A stretch of 59,500 nucleotides of DNA from DASTDY01 sp035478375 (lineage in GTDB: Bacteria; Patescibacteriota; Saccharimonadia; Saccharimonadales; EFPC-124), in NCBI GenBank assembly GCA_035478375.1, contig DATIJQ010000024.1, forward strand, positions 1 through 59,500, written 5' to 3'. Each line of letters begins with the position of its first letter. Within the stretch, counting starts at the first letter, position 1. This document shows positions 47,008 through 54,786 of this stretch, in pieces. The translations under genes and the position numbers were made by a program. A model generated the notes under the pieces. That model saw nothing but the letters and a program-made list of their open reading frames with translations. It had not been told where the DNA came from and did no database searches.

Positions 47008-47042
47008 GGCACCACGCAAAAATTAACACAAAAAGTAAAAAC

Positions 47043-47402
47043 ATGTCGCAAGCATATAACATGGCATTGCCACGCCAGAACTCATCACGCCAAACATGGC
47101 GCCGCAACCAAAACACGGTTAAGTTTAACAGTAGTATTAGTTTGGGGCCGATTAGCCATACTATTCTTATTGCTGTTATGCTTGCAGTGCTTGGCATGAT
47201 TTACTTGACGCAGATCACAAAAACCAGTACATATGGGTATCAGCTGAACGATTTAAATACCAAGCAACAGCAATTGGCGAGCGAAAACCGCGACTTAGAG
47301 GTTGAATCCGCCAAACTGCAGGCTTTGGAAAAAGTCCAGCAAAGCAGTGTCGCCAACACTATGACTACCCCTGCGTCGACCGATTTTGCCCACACAAACT
47401 AG
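47043..47402 (+). CDS. ftsL: FtsL/DivIC-like septum formation protein
   Basis: Small bitopic division protein of 119 residues. Cytoplasmic N-terminus about 1-36, one TM at about 37-56 (ISHTILIAVMLAVLGMIYLT), then an extracytoplasmic coiled coil (QLNDLNTKQQQLASENRDLE, VESAKLQALEKVQ) and a short Thr/Ser tail. The sequence is not conserved enough for a motif, but size, topology and position between rsmH and ftsI are exactly those of FtsL. It should form a complex with FtsQ and FtsI/FtsW. The next gene begins 1 nt after its stop codon. Confidence 0.85.
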   Translation: MSQAYNMALPRQNSSRQTWRRNQNTVKFNSSISLGPISHTILIAVMLAVLGMIYLTQITKTSTYGYQLNDLNTKQQQLASENRDLEVESAKLQALEKVQQSSVANTMTTPASTDFAHTN

Positions 47403-47403
47403 C

Positions 47404-49158
47404 ATGGACCGTTTTAAGCTTACATCACATCGCAGTCGCGTTTTAATAGCCCTCATGGCCATCTTGGGGGCTGTTTTTGTCGCACGACTCTTTTATTTGC
47501 AGGTGGTAATGCACGGCTATTACGAAGCCGAAGCCGATAAAGAACATACCAGCAAATTTACCATCGCCGCCAAACGCGGACTTATTTACGCTCACGATGG
47601 TCCAGGTAATTATGCGCCATTGGTGTTGAACGAGCCAGTTTACACCGTATTTGCCGACCCGCGCTACGTCAAAAACGCCAATCAAGTCGCCGACGCCATG
47701 CGTAAAATCGCCGGCGGTAATGTGATAAATAATTTTGAGGACGGTTTGCGTGACAAGACCAAAGAATATGTAGTTCTGGCCCGCAATGTCAGCCAAGACC
47801 AAGCCAATTTAATCAAAAAGCAAAACCTCAGCGACCAAGGTGTGGGTTTGCAGCAAGAGTCAAAGCGTGTGTACCCCGAAGACCAGCTGGCCGCCCAAGT
47901 TTTAGGCTTTGTGAACGGTGAGGGGCAGGGGCAATACGGCATCGAAGAGGGAATGAACACCCAGCTTTCTGGCAAAGATGGCCAACTCAAAGCTGTAACC
48001 GATGTGCACGGCATCCCAATTTCTGTTGGCAGCCAAAGCGTGCAAACCCCAGCGCAAGACGGCAAGAACATTGCGCTAACCATTGACCGCAACGTCCAAA
48101 ACGAAGCTGAGCAGGTGCTCGCTAATGGTCTCAAGAATGCCAAGGCCACTAAAGGCAGCGTGGTAGTCATGGATCCTAGTAACGGTCATATTTTGGCAAT
48201 GGCCAACGCACCAACCTACAATCCAAACGATTTTAGTAAGGTAACTGATTATAGCGTTTTTCAGAACCGGGTTATTAGTGACCCGTATGAACCCGGCTCG
48301 GTTATTAAGGCGCTGACCATGGGTGTTGGTCTAAATGAAGGCAAAATCCAACCAAATACCACCTATAACAACGTCGGTTACGTAAAAGTCGACGACGCGA
48401 TTATTAAAAACGTCGAAACCCAACCGCAGGGCGCCGTGACTATGACGCAGGTGTTGCAATATTCATTTAACACTGGTGTTGTGTGGGTGCTCAAACAGCT
48501 CGGTGGCGGGAGTGACACAATTACTATGGCTGGCAAGCAAGTTTTATATAACTACGACACGCAGCATTATTTGTTTGGTAAGCCAACTGGCATTGAACTC
48601 GCCGGTGAAGTAAGTGGCATTGTACCAAAACCAACCAACAGTAATGTGCAATACGCCAACATGACCTTTGGCCAAGGTATTAATATAAGTATGTTGCAAG
48701 TGGTAGGCGCTTTTTCGGCCGATATTAATGGTGGTACGTACTATACGCCGCAGGTAGTCGATGGCTACCTCGACAACAACAATAGTTTTACGTCAAAGCC
48801 TGGTACAATTCGCGAATCAAACGTTATTAATCCAACGGCTTCGGCAAAATTGCGCCAAATGTTGCACGATGCGCGCGAAGGCAGCGCTGCCAAAAACGGC
48901 GAAAAAGGTGGCTACTACATCGGTGGTAAAACTGGTACAGCCCAGGTATACAACCCTAAACTTGGTCAGTACGACCCAGTCGCCACAATTGGCAGTTATT
49001 TAGGTTTTGGTGGGCAAGATAAGCCACAGTATGTCATAATGGTACGCGTAGACGACGCAACTGTTGGTGGCTTTGCAGGCACCTCTGCGGCTGCGCCAAT
49101 CTTTACGGATATTTCTAACTGGATGCTTGATTACTTACAAATCGCACCGAAAGGATAG
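47404..49158 (+). CDS. ftsI: Septal transpeptidase, penicillin-binding protein 2/FtsI type
   Basis: Class B PBP that cross-links septal peptidoglycan; partner of FtsW. The 584-residue protein has a cytoplasmic tail, a TM helix at about 12-33 (RVLIALMAILGAVFVARLFY), a pedestal domain (about 50-220) and the transpeptidase domain. The active Ser is about 299 in SVIK (EPGSVIKALT), SFN at about 354-356 serves as SxN, and KTG at about 509-511 lies in GGKTGTAQV. No PASTA domain follows. ATG 47404 is used; a start six codons earlier would overlap ftsL. In the operon between ftsL and mraY. Confidence 0.95.
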   Translation: MDRFKLTSHRSRVLIALMAILGAVFVARLFYLQVVMHGYYEAEADKEHTSKFTIAAKRGLIYAHDGPGNYAPLVLNEPVYTVFADPRYVKNANQVADAMRKIAGGNVINNFEDGLRDKTKEYVVLARNVSQDQANLIKKQNLSDQGVGLQQESKRVYPEDQLAAQVLGFVNGEGQGQYGIEEGMNTQLSGKDGQLKAVTDVHGIPISVGSQSVQTPAQDGKNIALTIDRNVQNEAEQVLANGLKNAKATKGSVVVMDPSNGHILAMANAPTYNPNDFSKVTDYSVFQNRVISDPYEPGSVIKALTMGVGLNEGKIQPNTTYNNVGYVKVDDAIIKNVETQPQGAVTMTQVLQYSFNTGVVWVLKQLGGGSDTITMAGKQVLYNYDTQHYLFGKPTGIELAGEVSGIVPKPTNSNVQYANMTFGQGINISMLQVVGAFSADINGGTYYTPQVVDGYLDNNNSFTSKPGTIRESNVINPTASAKLRQMLHDAREGSAAKNGEKGGYYIGGKTGTAQVYNPKLGQYDPVATIGSYLGFGGQDKPQYVIMVRVDDATVGGFAGTSAAAPIFTDISNWMLDYLQIAPKG

Positions 49159-49159
49159 C

Positions 49160-50200
49160 ATGAACACACTCGTGTCGCCAGATTTTATTACCAACCTCAC
49201 GCTCATTTCGCTGCTCGCTGGCGCCGGTTTTTGTTTGAGTATGTTGCTAACGCCAATCTACACGTTTTTCGCCTACAAATATAAGCTGTGGAAAGTGCCG
49301 CGCACGGTTGCCGTAACGGGCGAAAAAGCACCTGTTTTGGCTAAACTGCACGCCGCCAAACACCGCCGCAATATTCCTATGATGGCTGGGCTAGTGTTTG
49401 TAGTTGTTATTGCAGTTTTGACATTGTTCTTTAATCTTGATCGCGGCCAAACGTGGCTGCCACTGGCGGCACTCCTTGGTGGTGGCCTTGTTGGCTTAAT
49501 CGACGACATTATTAACGTGCGTGGCCTCGGCGGTGGCGTTAAAGGCCTGCGTGCGCCAATAAAATTTGCCATGGTCACGGTGGTTGGTTTGGTACTTGGT
49601 TGGTACTTCTTTTACAAACTTGGCTACGATTCGGTGCACGTGCCATTCTTGGGCGATTGGACGGTTGGCATATGGATGATCCCGCTGTTTGCTTTTGTGC
49701 TTGTCGCTACAGGCAACGCAGTCAACATTACCGATGGGCTTGACGGTTTAGCCGGCGGCCTGGCAGCGATGGCCTTTGGTGCGTTTGGCGTTATTGCGTT
49801 GCTACAAGGTAACATTGGTGTGGCCGGTTTTTGCTTTACGGTTGTTGGCGCGCTGTTGGCGTACGTGTGGTTTAATATTTTCCCGGCACGGTTCTTTATG
49901 TCAGATATTGGGTCGTTTTCGTTGGGTGCAAGCCTCGGCGTGGTTGCCATGTTAACAAACACACTGTTTTTATTACCGATTATTGGCTTTGTGTTTGTGG
50001 CTGACACAGCTACTGTTATTTTGCAGATTTTTAGCAAAAAGGTCTTCCATCGCAAAATCTTTTTGTCATCGCCAGTGCACCATCATTTTGAAGCAATTGG
50101 CTGGCCCGAAACTAAAGTCACCATGCGCTTTTGGGTGATCGGCCAAGTTTGCAGTGTTATTGGTTTAGTTGTTGCGCTCGCTGGGGGCTACATTAAATAA
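49160..50200 (+). CDS. mraY: Phospho-N-acetylmuramoyl-pentapeptide transferase MraY
   Basis: Integral membrane enzyme that makes lipid I from UDP-MurNAc-pentapeptide and undecaprenyl phosphate. 346 residues, about ten TM helices. Catalytic residues: the Asp pair in VGLIDDIINVRG, Asn/Asp in VNITDGLDGLAGG, and the Asp in FMSDIGSFSLGA (usually FxGDxGSLxLG, so Gly is replaced by Ser). The MraY-specific HHH is in SPVHHHFEAIGWPE. The ATG at 49160 has AAGGA 5 nt upstream, 1 nt after the ftsI stop. It overlaps ftsW by 1 nt. Confidence 0.95.
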   Translation: MNTLVSPDFITNLTLISLLAGAGFCLSMLLTPIYTFFAYKYKLWKVPRTVAVTGEKAPVLAKLHAAKHRRNIPMMAGLVFVVVIAVLTLFFNLDRGQTWLPLAALLGGGLVGLIDDIINVRGLGGGVKGLRAPIKFAMVTVVGLVLGWYFFYKLGYDSVHVPFLGDWTVGIWMIPLFAFVLVATGNAVNITDGLDGLAGGLAAMAFGAFGVIALLQGNIGVAGFCFTVVGALLAYVWFNIFPARFFMSDIGSFSLGASLGVVAMLTNTLFLLPIIGFVFVADTATVILQIFSKKVFHRKIFLSSPVHHHFEAIGWPETKVTMRFWVIGQVCSVIGLVVALAGGYIK

Positions 50201-51456
50201 TGGATAGTCTGCGCGACCGCGCGACTACAATTGTGCGGCGCCACCGTCCGGACATGCTGCTGCTGTTATTTATGGGCATTCTGGTGCTGCTTGGATTGAT
50301 TATTATTTACGCCATTAGCCCGCCATTGGCTGCGCGCGCAGGCAGTGATGTGGACCCTAATCACTACATGTACAAACAACTGTTGTATTTGGTATTTGGC
50401 GTTGGTGCGTTTGTGGCAGCATTTATAATTCCGATTGATTTTTGGCGCAAATTTCGCGGTAAATTGTTAGTTGGCGCGCTTGTTTTAGGAGTCATGCCGT
50501 TTTTATTGCAGGCGACGCCGATTGGGCTGTGCGCAAACGGCGCTTGCCGGTGGCTGCAGTTTGGTTTTATTAGTTTCCAGCCCGCCGAGCTTATGAAGTT
50601 CGCGCTGGTTATATTTTTAGCTGCATTTTTAGCGGTGCGTATTCAGCAGGGTAAGGTCAACGACGTGCAAATGACGCTTGTGCCTGTCGGTTTAATTATG
50701 CTCGCCGTAGCTGTTATTGTTATTGGCCTACAACAAGACCTTGGCACTGGCATTACGTTTTTTGCGATCACGTTAACCATGCTTTTGGTTGCTGGCCTCA
50801 GCAAAAAATTATTCGCTATGATTATTGGCAGTGCGGCCGTGCTTGGGACGTTGTTTGTGATTATTGCGCCGCACCGCATCGAGCGCGTGTTAACGTTTTT
50901 CCAACACAGTAGCGCCAACGACGCCATGACGTACCACATTGACCAAGCGCTTATTGCGGTTGGCAGCGGTGGTCTAACTGGCAAAGGGTTGGGGCAGAGT
51001 ATTCAGGCGTTTGGTTACTTGCCAGAGGCAGCAAACGACTCAATCTTTGCAATTTTGGCCGAAATTTTTGGTTTCCTTGGCACACTTGCTGTGCTGGCAA
51101 TTTTTGCCGCCATGTTTGTGCGCATTTTGCACATTATGGATCGCAGCGGTAATATTTACTATAAGCTCGTTGTGTCGGGTGTGTTTGGTTGGGTGTTTTC
51201 GCATGCAGTAGTAAATATCGGGGCCATGCTGGGCATCTTCCCGCTGACGGGTATTACGCTGCCATTTGTGAGCTTTGGTGGCACCAGCCTGCTGTTTATG
51301 CTGGCGGCGCTTGGTGTTGTACTGCAGATTTCGCGCTACACCGGCCACCAAGTAAAAGATGTTGTAACTACAGGAGATGCTGATGAAGATCGTCGCCGCG
51401 GGCGGGGGATCGGGCGGTCACGTAACGCCGTGCCTAGCAGTTTTAGCCGAGCTTAA
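50200..51456 (+). CDS. ftsW: Septal peptidoglycan polymerase FtsW (SEDS family)
   Basis: SEDS glycosyltransferase that polymerises lipid II with FtsI. 418 residues, ten TM helices. Visible SEDS signatures are GACRWLQFGFISFQPAELMK, LQQDLGTGITFFAITLTMLL, the extracellular loop motif GGLTGKGLGQSIQAFGYLPE with catalytic Asp in EAANDSIFAILAE, and GIFPLTGITLPFVSFGGTSL. The C-terminal tail after TM10 is cytoplasmic, Arg-rich (DEDRRRGRGIGRS) and overlaps murG by 74 nt, an unusually long overlap that couples the two genes. Confidence 0.95.
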   Translation: MDSLRDRATTIVRRHRPDMLLLLFMGILVLLGLIIIYAISPPLAARAGSDVDPNHYMYKQLLYLVFGVGAFVAAFIIPIDFWRKFRGKLLVGALVLGVMPFLLQATPIGLCANGACRWLQFGFISFQPAELMKFALVIFLAAFLAVRIQQGKVNDVQMTLVPVGLIMLAVAVIVIGLQQDLGTGITFFAITLTMLLVAGLSKKLFAMIIGSAAVLGTLFVIIAPHRIERVLTFFQHSSANDAMTYHIDQALIAVGSGGLTGKGLGQSIQAFGYLPEAANDSIFAILAEIFGFLGTLAVLAIFAAMFVRILHIMDRSGNIYYKLVVSGVFGWVFSHAVVNIGAMLGIFPLTGITLPFVSFGGTSLLFMLAALGVVLQISRYTGHQVKDVVTTGDADEDRRRGRGIGRSRNAVPSSFSRA

Positions 51457-52543
51457 ACGCCACGACCCAAACCTCAAAGCTTACTTTATAACAGATAAAA
51501 AATTCGGCCCACAAGCGCACGATATTTTAAAGCATGCCCCGCTCGATATAAAATTAAAACGTATCTACGCCGGAAAACTGCGCCGCTATCACACCGTAAG
51601 CTGGTGGCGCCAGTTGTTTATGCTTGGCACGGTATTCAAAAATATTCGTGACGTATTTTTAGTTGGCATTGGACTAGTACAAAGCCTGATCTTTTTGGCG
51701 CGAACTAAACCTGACGGTGTATTCACCAAAGGCGGATTCGTATGCTTGCCGGTTGGCTTGGCGGCAAAAATGCTCAAGATCCCCCTCATTATTCATGATT
51801 CTGACGCCCACCCGGGTCTAACAAACCGTATTTTAGCGCCTTACGCAGTGTTGATTGGCACTGGCGCGCCTATCGAAAACTATCCGTACCCAGCCGGCCG
51901 CACGCACTATGTTGGCATTCCAGTGAGTCGCGCTTTCCGCCCACTTACTGCAAAGCAGCAGCAACAATGCAAGGCCGAACTTAAGCTGCACGATACCAAA
52001 AAACCCCTGTTAGTAGTAACGGGTGGCGGGCTTGGTGCGCGCAATATCAACCGTGCAATTTTGGCCATCGCGCCGCAGCTGCTCGACAAAGTTGCTATTT
52101 TACATATTACTGGCCAGGCGAATTACACGGCCGTGCTTGAAGCCGCACCCGACCATGTTGATTATTTAGTCGAGCCGTTCTTGCCCAGTATGCTTATTCC
52201 CTTTGGTGCGGCCGATGTTGTAGTCACACGTGCTGGCGGCACGACGCTGTTTGAGCTCGCCGCTATGGCCAAACCAATTGTCATTGTGCCTAGTCCGTAT
52301 TTGACCGGCGGGCATCAGCTTAAGAATGCCGAAGTCTATGCTAAAGCGAACGCCGCTGTGGTTGTGCAAGAAGAAGATATGATATTGGACCAACGCGTGC
52401 TGTTAAAAACCCTGATTGAACTGTTTACAAACACCGCCAAACGTCACCAAATTGCCCAAAACCTGCACGCCATGGCCAAGCCTGACGCAGCAATAGATAT
52501 GGCCGCGCTTATTGTCGAAGCGGTCTGCGCCAAACAAGCATAA
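51383..52543 (+). CDS. murG: UDP-GlcNAc:lipid I GlcNAc transferase MurG
   Basis: Peripheral membrane GT28 glycosyltransferase that turns lipid I into lipid II. 386 residues with both domains: the N-terminal GGGSGGHVTPCLAVLAELKR with the glycine loop, HDSDAHPGLTNRIL, and the C-terminal VTRAGGTTLFELAAMAKPIV and PYLTGGHQLKNAEVYAKANA, which bind UDP-GlcNAc. An earlier ATG (51377) touches the GGAG at 51372, so ATG 51383, 7 nt after it, is preferred. It overlaps ftsW by 74 nt; ftsQ follows with its own -10 box. Confidence 0.96.
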   Translation: MKIVAAGGGSGGHVTPCLAVLAELKRHDPNLKAYFITDKKFGPQAHDILKHAPLDIKLKRIYAGKLRRYHTVSWWRQLFMLGTVFKNIRDVFLVGIGLVQSLIFLARTKPDGVFTKGGFVCLPVGLAAKMLKIPLIIHDSDAHPGLTNRILAPYAVLIGTGAPIENYPYPAGRTHYVGIPVSRAFRPLTAKQQQQCKAELKLHDTKKPLLVVTGGGLGARNINRAILAIAPQLLDKVAILHITGQANYTAVLEAAPDHVDYLVEPFLPSMLIPFGAADVVVTRAGGTTLFELAAMAKPIVIVPSPYLTGGHQLKNAEVYAKANAAVVVQEEDMILDQRVLLKTLIELFTNTAKRHQIAQNLHAMAKPDAAIDMAALIVEAVCAKQA

Positions 52544-52548
52544 GCTGC

Positions 52549-52554
52549 TACAAT
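52549..52554 (+). promoter_or_regulatory. -10 box of ftsQ
   Basis: TACAAT ending 7 nt before the ATG at 52562; leaderless layout, though CAGGA just before the ATG could also act as a weak Shine-Dalgarno site. Confidence 0.5.
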
Positions 52555-52561
52555 AACAGGA

Positions 52562-53473
52562 ATGAAGCTGTTCAAAAAAAAGCAAAAACAGGCGCGCCAG
52601 CCGCAACTTATGGCTGGGCAAAACGAATACGTTTTTCGACGTAGCCGCACCCTGACTGGCACTGCTAGCCCAGAGATCGCCGTTAGTGCAGCAAAGCGCG
52701 GACAACTTAAAACTGATCGTCTAAAATTACACGAACTTAAAGCGCACCGGCGCAAACTTATGCGACTTTTAGGGGTCGTTTTACTACTTATTGCGTGCCT
52801 TGTCTTTTTAATTGCTAACTTTATTGTGAGTCCGCAACTAGCGGCTACGCAGCGTGGTGTGCATCAGCCGGATTACGCTGCCTACCAAAAGTCTATAGAT
52901 ACATACTTTGGAGATCATCCACTAGAGCGCTTTGGTTTTTTGCTTGATGGTGCAAATTTAGCAACGTCGCTCAAACATGATCATCCTGAGCTACTGGCTT
53001 TAAGCGTAATGCGCGATTGGTATGGCGGTAATGTGCGCATTGGTTTATCGTTTCGTCAGCCGCTGCTAGTGTGGCATATTGGCGCTAAGCAATTTTATGT
53101 TGATAGTGAGGGTTTGGCTTTTACTTACAATCATTTTGCCGAACCGACGGTTACCGTCACTGACCAGTCAGGCTTGCCACCAGACCAGTCAGGCGCGGTT
53201 GCTTCGACGCGCTTTATCCGCTTTTTAGGACAAATGGTTGCTGCAGTAAACACATACAAAAAAGGGCTAGTTACCTCTGTTATTATCCCGCCGTCAACCC
53301 GCGAGATTGACTTAAAACTGCAGGGCCGTGATTACCCCATAAAAACCAATAGTGACCGCGACCCGCTGCAGCAGGCCGAAGATATTGCCAACGCCCTAAC
53401 CTGGCTTGATCAACGGGGGATAAAGCCACAATATCTGGATTTACGCGTCACGCACAAGGCATTTTATAAGTAG
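52562..53473 (+). CDS. ftsQ: Cell-division protein FtsQ/DivIB
   Basis: Bitopic division protein that recruits FtsL-FtsI-FtsW. 303 residues: long basic cytoplasmic N-terminus (about 1-70; KKKQKQARQPQL), one TM at about 71-92 (LLGVVLLLIACLVFLIANFI), then an extracellular part with a POTRA-like segment (about 100-175; LERFGFLLDGANLATSLKHD, LLALSVMRDWYGGNVRIGLS) and a beta domain (about 180-303). Sequence identity is low, as usual in FtsQ, but topology and its place after murG support it. This is the last recognisable dcw gene; murC, murB, ftsA and ftsZ do not follow. Confidence 0.85.
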   Translation: MKLFKKKQKQARQPQLMAGQNEYVFRRSRTLTGTASPEIAVSAAKRGQLKTDRLKLHELKAHRRKLMRLLGVVLLLIACLVFLIANFIVSPQLAATQRGVHQPDYAAYQKSIDTYFGDHPLERFGFLLDGANLATSLKHDHPELLALSVMRDWYGGNVRIGLSFRQPLLVWHIGAKQFYVDSEGLAFTYNHFAEPTVTVTDQSGLPPDQSGAVASTRFIRFLGQMVAAVNTYKKGLVTSVIIPPSTREIDLKLQGRDYPIKTNSDRDPLQQAEDIANALTWLDQRGIKPQYLDLRVTHKAFYK

Positions 53474-54180
53474 GGTAGGGCAGTTGTAGCTCCTGACGGA
53501 GTAAATATTTGGGTGTAAAGTTTTTTTAGCGCACCAGCATAGAAGCAACTTACGGCTAGTAATAGGCGGGCTAGCGGTTAGCACCACACTCACACTACTC
53601 TCTCTAAGTTCGTGTTTTGTTCTATTTTTTGTGAACTTTTTATTCTTGTCTGCGGAAATATATACAAAAATATAAAAAATATAAAAATCAAACCGCTTGT
53701 TGGGGAGTGGTGGGGAGGCGTGAAAAATAACCATGAAAACCTACAAAAAAGCATCAAATTTGCAACAAACCTGTGGAAAACTCAACGCGTGCAAAGACTA
53801 CGATTATCACAGCGCGGCGATCATTAATGTAAGTGTAATCGTACGCTAAAGACCTTAAAACTTAATGTAAATTTTATATGCATGCAGTTTTTATAAGAGC
53901 ACTACGTCTATTCATACCAATGTTAAATTAATACGCTATGTCGTAAAAGATATATTGTGCGACATAGCATTACGCTACGCATTTTGTATAAACGTATACT
54001 CGCCTGCAGCTATTTGTTGTTGCTTTGCTTGCAGATTTTACGCTATGTACCCTACTTTTATGTAACACATTTAATTCTCCTGACCAGCTGATTGCAACGT
54101 AATGGCACAGCAAGAATTTGCTTTATTTTGTTCTATTTTTGTTTAATATAATTTTAAAAACCGTATCATAAAAAACAGGC
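53474..54180. other. AT-rich non-coding spacer with an inverted repeat
   Basis: About 700 bp without a plausible gene. GCTATGTCG (53935-53943) and CGACATAGC (53960-53968) form a perfect 9-bp inverted repeat with a 16-nt loop, and ACGCTATGT words recur nearby. CTCC-tgac-GGAG just after ftsQ, followed by T-rich sequence, may end the operon. One TGTGGAAAA (53772-53780) resembles a DnaA box, but a cluster is absent. Nothing else is apparent. Confidence 0.6.
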
Positions 54181-54786
54181 TCACTGCCGAGATTCATCAC
54201 ATACAAAATCTACAATAGCCCGACTATAGCGCGTTAAAGCAATAACAATGCTGTATATGTGGCCACTAGTCGGCATCTGTAAGACGGGCGCATCTTTAAT
54301 AGATTGGTATTTTGGGTTGACAATGGAGTCATGCAATGGCTTCACGCTCAAAATATTGTGGCGCATATGTGGCGTGAGTTTTTTAAAACTGGCAGGTAAT
54401 GCAACCATTGATTCTTTAAACATAGGGTTGAGTTTGTAGACTTCTGGCGCAACCTTGTCGGCGCTGGCAAGTGCACCACAAATAATTGCCGTACGGTGGA
54501 TATCGTTGTGGTGACGCGCCAAAGCGTTAATCGCTAGCGAACCACCGGCGCTCGAGGCGACAAGTGATACTATATACCCTCTTTGTTTCGCCTCAATAAT
54601 TTTTTGGTGCACTTGGTCGAGCTTGCTTTGTAGCGTGCTTTTTTGGTCGGCCCACCCCACAATAAAGCATTCAGCAGAAACTCTAAAACGGTGGCGCCAC
54701 AACCTAATAAGCAGCTTTTGTCCCAGCTTGTTGACGCGTTTGTCGCCCAGCCCAGGGATGTAAATAATGTGGTGCTTAGCCGTCAT
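54181..54786 (-). CDS. Alpha/beta-hydrolase-fold protein
   Basis: 201-residue predicted hydrolase. HIIYIPGLGDKR at the start is the oxyanion strand-turn; VSLVASSAGGSLAINALARH contains the nucleophile elbow, here S-S-A-G rather than GxSxG with the first Gly replaced by Ala/Ser, and MPTSGHIYSIVIA near the end supplies the His. A small family member without a lid domain. Its start overlaps the stop of the TraD-like ATPase gene by 1 nt (TAATG), so the two are translationally coupled. The substrate is unknown; an esterase or thioesterase role is possible. Confidence 0.75.
   Translation of the reverse strand: MTAKHHIIYIPGLGDKRVNKLGQKLLIRLWRHRFRVSAECFIVGWADQKSTLQSKLDQVHQKIIEAKQRGYIVSLVASSAGGSLAINALARHHNDIHRTAIICGALASADKVAPEVYKLNPMFKESMVALPASFKKLTPHMRHNILSVKPLHDSIVNPKYQSIKDAPVLQMPTSGHIYSIVIALTRYSRAIVDFVCDESRQ

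Noticed and set aside
53474..54180. Replication origin
   Set aside because: AT-rich, but only one DnaA-box-like word and no dnaA, dnaN or rpmH nearby.
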